From positions 112,228,611-112,292,610 of the forward strand of contig OZ038379.1 of NCBI GenBank assembly GCA_964036045.1: a stretch of 64,000 bases of DNA. Direction: 5' to 3'. Positions 1-9,157 of this stretch are shown here, piece by piece. Every line of letters starts with the position of its first letter. Position 1 is the stretch's first letter. A program made the position numbers and the translations under genes. The DNA is from Eutreptiella sp. 'Long Island Sound 2002' (Eukaryota; Euglenozoa; Euglenophyceae; Eutreptiales; Eutreptiaceae). The notes under the pieces are model-generated. The model was not told the DNA's origin, did no database searches, and saw only the letters and a program-made list of their open reading frames with translations.

Positions 1-456
1 CTTCATGTGCACTCTCTTGGGTAAAATGGAATTGGTTAGGAATCTGGGGCAGAGGAGTTCGGCCAGACACAGGATATGGCTTGGCCAGCATCGCCAAGCA
101 ACTGAATTCAAATTCAGTTAAAAAGTAGAATCACAATAAGTCGGAGAAACATTTGATAATAGGGGTCTTGAGGTGGGGGATAACTAGGCTTAGCCTACAA
201 GGCCCTAGGCAGGAAGTGCCTACTTTGTTTCGGTATTACCCTCATGGAGGAAGATACTTGCGCTCACCTGAGTGGTAGGGGTGCGCTTCATGGGGGCTTA
301 GAGTTATAACCCTAGTTACCTTGAGAAAGTGTACTTCAAACTTCAAAAGGGGGATAAAAATGATTAAGTGTGAGTCTCAACATCAACAAAAGGTTTTAGG
401 GGGGGCTTGGCCTGGATCAAGTACCGGAAGAAAGACATGGCAGTGACTTCTTCTTA
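1..456 (-). repeat. 3' LTR of element A (partial)
   Basis: Direct repeat of 17034-17490, with scattered substitutions and small indels. The outer part of this LTR lies outside the window. The inner edge is set by the polypurine tract that follows. Both copies share the blocks beginning CTTCATGTGCACT and GGCCAGACACAGGATATGG. Confidence 0.88.
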
Positions 457-467
457 CTCCCCCCTGG
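457..467 (-). other. Polypurine tract of element A
   Basis: On the minus strand this reads CCAGGGGGGAG and is followed directly by the LTR edge, TAAGAAG. Element B has the same layout (AAGGGGGGAG then TAAGG), which supports the call. It would prime plus-strand DNA synthesis. Confidence 0.75.
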
Positions 468-3400
468 AGTACTAGTTGCTCACGCTAGTAGGACCAAGAA
501 AAAAGGTTCAGATTTCCCCAAAATTACCTCAGAAAATGCATTAAACCAGCCGATGACACTCCCATCAGCTTATAGAAGCTTATCACACTGTAGGTACCCT
601 TGAAAAACAGTGTAATGTACCGTGAATGATGTCCTTTCGTTGCGGCATTCCTCAAACGTCGCCAGCGTGCGGCAAAAACGTTTGGTAAGAATTCGGGGGT
701 AGTGGTGTTTGAACCAAGGACTCCCTCCCTAGCGCACTCATGGTTGCCCACTAGAGTACAGTCGAACGCTCGAATGCGGACGGCGATCGCTGTATAAACA
801 GCGTTGTAGTAAAGATCCTGACCAAGGGCCAGGGCGGAGCAATACTCCCAATGGAGGGCAGAAAACTCCGGGAGCTGAAGAAAATAGAGAATCGAACCTA
901 CAGGGAGTGAAACCCGTGGTTTAGCGAAGAGGGTTAGTGATTTCAGAAGTCAAATCGCTAAAAATTGACGAAAAGACGTTAGAAATCGTCATTTATAGTC
1001 CGAAACCTTAAGTCGCAGACACGCGCAAGAAGAGCGCACTCTCAATAAGAGTTGCGCAAGCGTAAACAGCTCCTAGAGAACAAGGTACGAGCCGTGGTTT
1101 TTTTGCACAGTTGCACCAAACATTCTAAAAACTTTAGAAAAACGTATTGAACAGACACCCACACAACAGAGCAGGTGGACAACCCACCTCTCAGGTATGT
1201 TAGTGTCATGTCACACGCATGCATTGCATCCGTGTTGTTAGTTTCATTGAAACGCTAGGGTTGTCACCGCTGCGTTCGTTGGGGGTACGGGCATTCACTT
1301 CCCTTGCTCTGCACAGGTCATAACAGGAATGAAAGGTATGTTAAACTGATGGAGCACGCAGCGCGCAGGTAGGGTTAGAGTATGCGCTGTGCTCGCGGGG
1401 CATGTGCCAAATCTAGGCATTCACACGTTGTGGCGCTTTCCCTGTGCATCCATTCACCATCCCCTGCTCTTCACAGGTCAGAAGGGAAAGTGCCTGCTCG
1501 TGCTTGCGTCGCGTTTGCGTCAAAATAAGGTTGTTTCAAACGCTTAGACTTCGTTTTGCACTGTGCAGTTGCTGGCCATTCCCTCTCCTTCTCCTGTAGG
1601 AAGCAAGGTAGGAAGTACATGCATGACACACAGGATGCATTAATCCCTTAGGGTTGTTTATAACTCGATGTAGGGTTGTTTAAACGCTTAGCGTTGTCCT
1701 TGCGTTCGCTGTCCTTCGGCATTCACACGATGCTTGGTGGGTAAGGTAGGTAAACCCAGGAGGAGGTCACCTCCAGGTTGAGTTTCCTGAGGACTGGTCA
1801 AATGGGGTCAAAGTTCCTCCCTTCCCTGCATACACATGATGCATTAAAGGGCCACGCGCTGTGCACACGGTGTAACCCTTGTTTAGGCAACCCAGGGCTC
1901 CGCCCTACGTTCTTTAAGAGAACGGGTTGAGTCCTGAAGTTTGCTTGCTTGCAGGACGGTTAGAGGAAAGCCTATGTTTTTCTACCCTAAGACCTGTATA
2001 ATACAGCGAGGGTAGTTAGGTCCCTCAGCCGCTAACCGTCCTTCATCCGCCTTTGCTCTCAGGTGGGAAAGGGTCAAGGATGAAGTGGTGCAGCAGCAAT
2101 TGCCTTCGGCGACTTTCCATTTTTGGACCACGCTAAAAAGGGCGCAGATGACACAAACAAACTGCGTCAGTGAACGACTTCCTCATGGACAACCCTTACT
2201 ACACGCTGTGCACACGGCACCCCTTCCCTCCAGGTTCTGTCAGGGGAATGTGCGAGGGCGTCCCTGGCAGGCCACAGTTGCCCAGCGGCGCTGTGTTTGC
2301 TTGTGATCTCACAGGGGTGCCAATAGGGATCGTAACTTGTTTGCCATGGCCATCCAGTAGCGTGTGTAGGCATTTACGGTCAGCAAGCCTGGCAGGAACT
2401 GAGTGCGGTTGTGCTCACCCTGCCTTCGAAGGCTGGTGCTGGCATTCGTGAGTGTATTGTAGTGGCGTCTCCTGCTCCGCGTGCTTTTCCTCGCGGGCAG
2501 GGGGGGGTGTTAGCTTTTGGCCTTTAGAAGAATGGGCGTTTTGTATGCCCTCAGCACATTTGGCCACCCCCCCCCTCTAGTAGGTAGGGCTTTTTCCGTC
2601 TCTCCCAAAGGATAGGCGCCAGCACAGAAATTGGGCGCCATAGTAGTGGTAATAGTACCTGATTATGACCTTCAGTCCGAGATCAGCGAAGCCCGCTTCG
2701 CGGAAGCCACGCCAGGGAGTGGAGTGAGACACACACAGACATATGTAGCACACTTAGGGGTAGGGTAACACCGCCAAGAAGGGTAGAACCCCATGGGTCT
2801 GGACCAGTTAGGGGTCCTAACTGTGGACACGCTTGTCCCCAAGGAGGGTGGACACACCTTGCTTCACAACACCTTGCTTGTCATCCCCCCCTGGAGTAGA
2901 AAGCCACCGCTTTTCGTTGGCTCCCCAAGGTCATAACATTAGGGCAGATACCATGCAATACCTGGTCAACAAGGCACACACTCGCTGCCCGGCTGCAAAC
3001 CTGATAAGCGGCCATCTCGTTCAAGCTGGTAACCACATGCATGGGACTGCAGGGCACAACCAGGGCAGGAGCAGGGCTCCGCAAGCAGCGGATGTGTAGG
3101 TGTCCAGAGCGCCGAACCCGATTGAGGGTGGGAGTTAGTACATTTACCCTAACTGGAGCTCTACAGGTGTCTTGAGCCTGTCCTGGAACACTGAGTAGGG
3201 CTAGTTGTCTGCACACGGGTGCTCAGCCGCCCCTGGGAGGTTAGGAAACAGTGGGGGCCGCGAGTAAAGGGCCTCAACTGTGGGTCTCAATCTGAGGGGA
3301 ATCTGTTCACGTAGGCAGGCGTGTTCAGGTGATCCGGAGTTGAGGTGGTCATATGGAGCCGGGCATCGCGGACTGAACCAACCTCACGGGTACCTAGTCG

Positions 3401-3705
3401 AGCACGTGGGCCCGTTTCTGGTACTACACTGCGCGGAGAATGTGTGGTGGCAGGCTGGGGCAATGGCACGCACCGACCATTGGGCTGCAAACAAGATAAG
3501 CGGCCTGGTAGTCTTCCCATGACCCGCAGTGTTGCTTCCCCCTTTGTGTGGGGGAAGTGTACGTCCGGGGGGAGCCAATACTCCCAGAATGGCCTGAAGG
3601 ACACTGCCAACGGGAGGGCGGGATGTCTGGGGTATACCACCACCTCCTGAAGCTTGCAACATCCTCAGTTCGGTTAAGCACAGTAAAGGGAGAGGCAAAA
3701 AGAGA
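468..3705. other. Long 3' noncoding region of element A
   Basis: About 3.2 kb between the chromodomain-like tail and the PPT. I see no credible gene; the short open frames on both strands show no recognisable domain. Parts of it (about 1740-2320) align with 20290-20960 of element B, so this is a shared 3' untranslated region and not host DNA. It contains a conserved hairpin at 1897-1932. Confidence 0.7.
1897..1932 (-). other. Conserved hairpin in 3' noncoding region (element A)
   Basis: A palindromic stem with core CGTTCT/AGAACG around a 5-nt loop and an outer arm GCTCCGCC/GGTTGAGT that pairs with wobbles and one mismatch. The matching site in element B (20527-20562) has a perfect outer stem, GCTCCACC/GGTGGAGC. 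Retention of pairing in two diverged elements suggests an RNA structure. Its function is unknown. Confidence 0.5.
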
Positions 3706-4023
3706 TTAGCTTTTCTTCTTTCGCTGGGACACAGTCTCAGCACGGGTTAGTAGCTGTCGCTCATTGTTCTCAACAAGGTAGGAACAAAAGTTAGGGGTGA
3801 TACTCCCATCTGGCTGAGAAAAGGCGGACAGGGGCTCCCGAGTTGCCTCAGATAGCCCATACCCATCCCACAGGGTAAGGTACTTCCAGCCCTGTTTATA
3901 CTCCTGGTGAGCAATACCTGCAACCACATAGTAGCCATCAACTGCCATCCCATCGGCAGTCATTTCTTCGAGTTTGTCTGCCTCCTCAGGGTTGGCAGCC
4001 TTCTCTAGGTAGATGCGCTCCAC
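3706..4023 (-). pseudogene. Pol C-terminal chromodomain-like module (element A)
   Basis: A 105-residue open frame. Residues around YKQGWKYLTLWDGYGLSEAT, followed by REP, match the second half of a chromodomain (hydrophobic strand, then W-x-G-Y, then A-T-W-E-P), with Trp replaced by Arg in the last motif. The same position in element B reads ATWEP. In chromoviruses this module lies at the C-terminus of integrase and is thought to steer insertion to marked chromatin. It ends in a Lys-rich tail. The N-terminal half of the fold is not obvious. It probably derives from the same polyprotein as the integrase fragments at 4051-5004. Confidence 0.6.
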
Positions 4024-4050
4024 CTTCCTGTCAGACAGACGCCACTCGTC

Positions 4051-4296
4051 CTAGGACAGTTCGTCAGCGGAGTGGTAATGTCTCAGCTGCTTAGGTGCAC
4101 AAAGCAACTCTCCACCTAGGCGGGGACTGCACCTCACATGGATCCTGGATCCATCTATCTTTATAATGCGATAAGGTCCAAAGTGGTGGTCAGGCAGACA
4201 GTTACGGGGCCAAATCTGCGATCGCGAGTGGTGTACCAGCACAAGGGCCCCTACCTTGAAGGTGGCAGGACGTCTCGTGCAGTTATCTCTGGTCAA
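4051..4296 (-). pseudogene. Integrase C-terminal GPY module (element A)
   Basis: An 81-residue open frame with the Ty3 integrase C-terminal signature: a hydrophobic strand (ALVLVHHSRSQIWPRN), then HFGPYRIIKIDG, then HVRCSPRLGG and CAPKQLRHYH. GPY/F modules follow the catalytic core in many Ty3 integrases. It is separated from the core (4358-5004) and from the chromodomain-like tail by stops and frame changes, so it is non-functional here. The element B counterpart is at 21367-21802. Confidence 0.8.
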
Positions 4297-4357
4297 CTCA
4301 CCTTCTCGAACGTCTTTCAGGTTAGCTCTAGCCAGGTTAGCTAAGTCCTGCCTGTGC

Positions 4358-5004
4358 TCAGGCCAGTCCCCTACGGGGCTCTTGTAGTCCTCTGGAAAAG
4401 GAGTGTTGAAGAACCACGCAGAACGCCCCCCATGGAACAGTTCGTGGGGGGTATAGCCAGTCGTGGAACTCTCCTGAGAGTTCGTGGTTAGGACAGCCCA
4501 GGGTAACAGACGTACCCAATAATTGACACGCTTCTATTTCATCAGAATCCTCCGGTTCTGCTCCAACACACGGTTCTGTCTCTCGCACAGAGATTTAGAA
4601 GTGTGAGTGTAGGGCACACCTGTGGTCACACGGATGTTCAGGGCGTCCAATACTTGCTTGTACCATCCGGTATCACTCCGGATACGTACGTCCTCGTCAG
4701 AGTGCACCTCCTTAGGTGCCCCATACTGTTGGAACCATTGTTCAACCAACGTTTTCGCGGCCTGTTCCCCCATGATCTTTTTGTTGCAGGGGAACACACG
4801 GGTGAAACAGGTCAGGCCACAGGTCAGAAACAAACAACTGTCATAACCACCAAACTTAGGTAGAACGTGGCACTTAGGCAGACAATCCACACACAACAGA
4901 GAATTAGCACCGTAGGGGATAGGCAGACTTGAGACCAGTCCCCCGTCACGTGAGATGCTCTGTTTGCTGGCGTGACGGCCACAGGGGTCCCCTATGGACT
5001 GCAT
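4358..5004 (-). pseudogene. Integrase catalytic core (element A), broken
   Basis: The retroviral-type integrase core is spread over two overlapping frames (5004-4534 and 4588-4358). Visible acidic positions are the Asp in LLCVDCLPK, the Asp in VHSDEDVRIRS and the Glu in LCERQNRVLEQ, consistent with a D,D(35)E core. The end of the core is in the second frame (HELSGEFHDWLYPP). The zinc-binding N-terminus is encoded upstream (5032-5595). The frame change and stops make this a relic. Confidence 0.82.
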
Positions 5005-5031
5005 ACGAGCACGTAGGTCAGCACAGGTTAG

Positions 5032-5595
5032 TCAGGAGTAGAAAAGCTCCCGGGAAAAGACAACAGACCTGTTGCACCCTGTGTGCCCAGAGCTGAGATG
5101 GGCCCACTGTAGGCAACCATCCAGTTGTGCCTCAGGCACGACTATACGGTCCTCATTATACAGATATTGATTATGTTTATACCAACGTTCGCCGTCTATC
5201 AGGAGTGCCTCTAGGCCATCACTGAGGAAGTTGACTACGCATATGTACTCAACATCGAAATCTCTCAGACTCCAGCCGTTCAGTACACCTGCAGTGCGCA
5301 TGGATAGGTCCAGCTGGACGTTAATGCATTGGAACGCCTCTTTGGCCAACGCCTCCGAGCTCTCAGCTAGGAGGGCGTCGAAGCTGTTACGGGATATATA
5401 GTCAGCAATCTCGTTCTTTATACCCTGGATATGGTGGACAGTCAGCATGAACTGACTGAGGTAGCTCCACCATCGCTTTAGATTCGCTTTTTCAGGAGGG
5501 GGACCCTTCTGAAACGTTTTCACTGGCTCTTGGTCACAGAGCCAGATGATAGGATTAGTGCCAAGTAGACGGGACCGGGAAGAAAGCACGAGCAT
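5032..5595 (-). pseudogene. RNase H C-terminus and integrase N-terminus (element A)
   Basis: A 187-residue open frame. The first third matches the end of Ty3 RNase H (CDQEPVKTFQ, then LTVHHIQGIKNEIADYISR with the usual G-x-N-x-x-A-D-x-x-S-R pattern). The last third, LQWAHLSSGHTGCNRS, matches the His-containing start of the integrase zinc domain. The middle is a linker. It is in the correct order between RT (5596-6357) and the integrase core (4358-5004). Confidence 0.8.
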
Positions 5596-6357
5596 CCCGG
5601 CAGGGAGTTCCTGGTCGTAGGTACTGTGGTTGGATCGTGCTTGATTCCACTTCCAGTTCTAGTGACCAAGAGGCACCAGACGCCATTCATTGGCAGGGTA
5701 GTCATGCTTCAGGGTTCGATCGCGGTTCAGACTTGAAGTTTGAAACTGGCAGTGAGACAACTCAGCTGGGTTGAGCTCCTACCACTGGTATAGGGTACCA
5801 CCGCCCCCTACATCACAGACATCTGTGACGAGTATTATCTTGCCCTTAGGGCGGGGTACCCCCAGGCAGGTGGTAGAAGAGGTTTTCCTCTTCAACTCCT
5901 GGAAACAGGCGTCTTCCTTGTCGGTCCATCGCCAAGGGCTGGTCTTTTTTATAAGGTCAGTCAGGGGGGCTGATGAATACGTTTAAATGTGAATATGGCC
6001 CCGGTAAAAATTGCAGGCGCCAATGAAACTCCGACCGTTGTGCAGACGCTTCTTATCGTCGTCATGTATCTGCATGTCCAGCAGGGGTTGCATCTTAGAT
6101 GCGGCTGGTTTCCACCAGCCATACCCAACATCAGAACCTAGATACTCCATCTCCTCACGCATGAAGTCACATTTCTCCAGTTTGATGCGGAGATGGTTTT
6201 CCTGACTGACAGTGAAAAACTCTTGTAGGAGGAAGATATGATCGATGTGTGCCTCCATCTCAGCCCCCCGTGAAACCAGTTCCTGTACAAGGGGTCTGGG
6301 TCTCAGGATATATAGGATTTTATTTCTCAGCTCCTGAAAGAGAGTAGGGGCATTCGT
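5596..6357 (-). pseudogene. RT C-terminal half and RNase H start (element A)
   Basis: From 6357 downward the frame reads FGVTNAPTLFQELRNKIL and EAHIDHIFLLQEFF. The catalytic Asp pair of RT (normally V-x-D-D) appears as IDH. It continues through LKLEKCDF-type and YLGSDVGYGWW motifs to about 5983. Downstream, KGKIILVTDVCDVGGGGTLY is the start of RNase H, interrupted by stops. The 5' half of RT is at 6918-7473, separated by a small insertion. Confidence 0.78.
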
Positions 6358-6373
6358 GACACCGAAATGCATG

Positions 6374-6917
6374 TTTTTTGAAATCTTCTTAACGCACCAA
6401 ATTGTTCAGGGGCTGGCGCCCCCCTAAGAGAGACCCCGTGCACAGAAGGTATGTACAAATAGAGTATATTGTACAGCCCATGTGGGCATACCTGGCTGTC
6501 GGAGCGGGAATCGTTGCCCTGGGGGGGAGAGAGGTTTAAGACATTTAAGGTTAGAGGGGATGGAGGAAACGTGGGCTGCTCTGGCGGTAAGTTGACGAGG
6601 GAGGAGGGGGGGACGACCCCTTGGAGGGAATCAGTCGAAGAAGTGGGGGGAAAAGTGGCACTGTGGGCTGCTGGGAGGACCCTAAGCTAATCGGGGCGGG
6701 GGTTGGGTGTATGGGGGTGGCGGGCCGGAAAAACTGTTGTATGTCGCGGAGGACCGCGCGGGGGGGAGCTGGGGCGGAAGGGCCTGGAGGGGGAGGCCGG
6801 CGGGAAGGAAGGGCGAAGGGATGCCTTGTCTGCTTTAGATTATCGGAAGAAACTGAGAATTGAGATGCGACGGAGTGAAAGTCGGTCCGCTGTCACTTTC
6901 CAGTGTGAGACGTGATC
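6374..6917 (-). mobile_element. 544-bp retroposon-like insertion in RT of element A
   Basis: The RT motif MPFGV is interrupted here. Both edges carry a near-identical 16-mer: GACACCGAAATGCATG at 6358-6373 and GACACCGAAGGGCATG at 6918-6933, which looks like a target-site duplication with two differences. On the minus strand the insert ends in a short A6 tail next to the left duplication. The interior is G-rich on the plus strand, with no recognisable domain. The open frames at 6469-6915 are probably fortuitous. It could be a SINE, a processed RNA or a truncated LINE. Confidence 0.55.
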
Positions 6918-7473
6918 GACACCGAAGGGCATGACCTTCCAACGGAAGACACGGCCCTTAGAGGCGTTCCTGGGCTGCTCGGGTTAGGTCTACCCTGCCA
7001 CTGCGATTCTCTCCAGGGTGTTCTCCATGCCGAGGATACTCCCTGAGTGGTTCTGTGTCTTTTTGTTGACCTCACCGCAGTCAAAGGACAAAGCGCATGG
7101 CAGTAGAGCCAGGTTTAGCCACTAGAAAAAAAGGGCTACAATGGCGGGGACAGTCCCCCTGTTTATATTCCTTCCCGAGGCCAGCATCTATGCATTCCTG
7201 GATCTGGCGTTTGATCTTGTTGATCTAGTCTTGTGCAGCGGGGTATGGACGCCGTCTCACCACAGACCCTTCAAACTCGGGTTTGAGTTTGAGGTCCATC
7301 TGGACCACTTCTTTGCAAGACAGGTGTGGGGGCAACCCTTGAAAAGCCTCCTGGTATTTCTCGATGAGCTTACTGAGAAGGAAATCCAGGTTCATGCTCT
7401 CCAGTTTCTCAACAAAATCCTCCTCAGCATGGAGGTTGCTCTTCCCTTTTTCCTGTTTCTTCATGCGCCCCAT
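6918..7473 (-). pseudogene. RT N-terminal half (element A)
   Basis: The frame 7473-7225 ends with VVQMDLKLKPEFEGSVVRRR and PYPAAQD, the hallmark entry to Ty3 RT (the same motif is in element B). Lower down, at about 6930-6965, a frame reads GRVFRWKVMPFGV, the block before the catalytic loop. In between are stops and frame changes. The next residues of RT resume at 6357 beyond the small insertion. Confidence 0.78.
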
Positions 7474-7565
7474 TGTTTCAGGGGGTAGTTCATCCTCCTA
7501 GTCCTGGCAACCCTGCTGGGCATAGCGAAGGGAGTATACCAGAGGTACCGCACGATCGGGAAGAG

Positions 7566-8539
7566 TCATCTCTTCATCGTCCTGCTCGGACCATAAGGAC
7601 GTTTCCAGGTCCCCTTGAGGAAGTCCAGGCCGATCTGTCGCTCGATACCCTCAGCCTTAGCCCATAGAACCTGCTGGAGTTCCTGTACATCGTACCAAGA
7701 AACAGGCATGTTGTTGATTGAGGGTTTAGCGCCAGGTACGTGACCTGTAGAACCATCTGTGGCCTTCATGGAGGGAAGAGCATGGTATTGGGACCCACCA
7801 TGAGTGGACTCACCAATGTCCACCTCATCCATAAGCAGCTGCGCTATGAGAGCGCTGTGCTTCAGTGTCACCACCTCCGGGTCAACCGGGGGTATAGCAC
7901 TGGCGATGTCGCTTAGGCAGTCGTCAGCATCAGCCAAAGGTGCCGAGACTGCTGGAGTTTCAGGCTCATCAGGGCACTCACCACTTGTAGTAGTGACGGA
8001 GGAGTACTCGGATCTTCTCTTGAGATCCAGGAGAATAAGGCCATCAACTCCTTGAGTACCACCTGGTCGAGGTCACTCACTGGTACGGGGTTTCGAGAGG
8101 CATCTGCGATGTACAAGAAACTGCCGCATTCAGGGGCGGGCATGGTCTCCTGAAGGTCCTCAGGGACGTAGATCGGACCATTGGGGAGTTCGGATACTCC
8201 CATTGTCATACGGTCCAACAATCGTCTCCAATAGGCATGTTCCCCTGTGGTACCCCAGTCGGGGCTACCCAGGATCACTCTCGCTCCTTCAAGGGCGATT
8301 TCGGTAAGCACCTTAGAGAGTTGGGAGAATGGGGGTTAGCATAGCAGAACCCCATCGATGTCCAATAGAAGCAGTAGGCGTTATTGAGATACCGTGAGCA
8401 ATAGAGTTCCATCACATGCTGCTCTTTACTCGCGAACAATTTGACCTGAAGTTCATTCAAGTCTACGTGAAGGGCGGCCACTCAATCTTTCAAGATAGGC
8501 CGCACCAACCGATAGTTTTCAGTTCAAAAAGACCGGTTC
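7566..8539 (-). pseudogene. Protease-RT spacer with methyltransferase-like domain, second repeat unit (element A)
   Basis: Three overlapping frames (8481-8275, 8311-7913, 7937-7566) cover the spacer between protease and RT. The upper part, VKLFASKEQHVMELYCSRYL, and the later GSPDWGTTGEHAYWRRLLDR correspond to the methyltransferase-like block described at 13606-14383. Here the DPPF motif is lost (FCYANPHSP). Downstream residues LPNGPIYVPEDLQETMPAPE are conserved with element B. This is the second copy of an internal tandem duplication, and the DIRS element is inserted at its upstream side. Confidence 0.65.
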
Positions 8540-8589
8540 TCGGATTTACCCGAATAGGTGAGGAGGAAAGAAGAGATGGCGAAGCAATA

Positions 8590-8927
8590 GCACTACACAA
8601 GACACATATATGGGCCAACTCCTTAAAACCGGTTTGTTTTCTCTGTTTTCTGCTCTTTTGGTGCCCTTTCCTACCTTTCATTGAATCGGGCACCCTCAAA
8701 ATATACACAATAATGGTATTATACATGAAAAATGAAATTTTTGACCTCAAATACCCCCTCCATGGGGTTTGAACCCACACTCTACCAACCTTAGAGTTGT
8801 GTTTTTCCTCTAAGCTACGTCCTGTCGTCGACGATCTCAGAGAAAACCGTAGTATAATAAAAAATTTGGAAAATCAGTACTCCTTACATGCTCCAACCAC
8901 TATTAACCTCCCATGCTCTTAAAACCG
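8590..8927 (+). repeat. Left inverted terminal repeat of DIRS element
   Basis: Reverse complement of 13169-13512 with few differences, including the blocks ending CCATGCTCTTAAAACCG and CTACACAA. The left end extends about 50 bases beyond the repeat (8540-8589), and these bases recur only in the internal complementary region, as in DIRS-1. Confidence 0.9.
8758..8835 (-). other. tRNA-like segment in left ITR
   Basis: Mirror copy of the segment at 13262-13338: T-loop TTCAAAC flanked by GGG/CCC, and an A-box-like TAGCTTAGAGG about 40 bases upstream on the minus strand. See the right copy for structure. It could act as an internal RNA polymerase III promoter, but this is untested. Confidence 0.45.
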
Positions 8928-8998
8928 TGGCAACCGACGACCCAAGTGTCAACTGCTTTTCACGGTGAGCGAAGAACTTAAGGGAGGGACAGGGTGGG

Positions 8999-9113
8999 CA
9001 TATATGTGTCTTGTGTAGTGCTATTGCTTCGCCATCTCTTCTTTCCTCCTCACCTATTCGGGTAAATCCGAGCTGGCTCAGCTAGCACTACACAATCCCC
9101 ATATATGGGCAAC
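8999..9113. repeat. Internal complementary region of DIRS element
   Basis: Bases 8999-9071 are the reverse complement of the left end (from 8540). Bases 9072-9110 are the reverse complement of the right end (to 13518). The two meet with no gap or overlap at AATCCGA|GCTGGC. In the DIRS-1 replication model this region templates closure of a circular DNA before recombinase-mediated insertion. Confidence 0.92.
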
Positions 9114-9157
9114 AGAACGGAAGACTGAGGTCCCGTGAACTGAACCCTTTATAAGAA

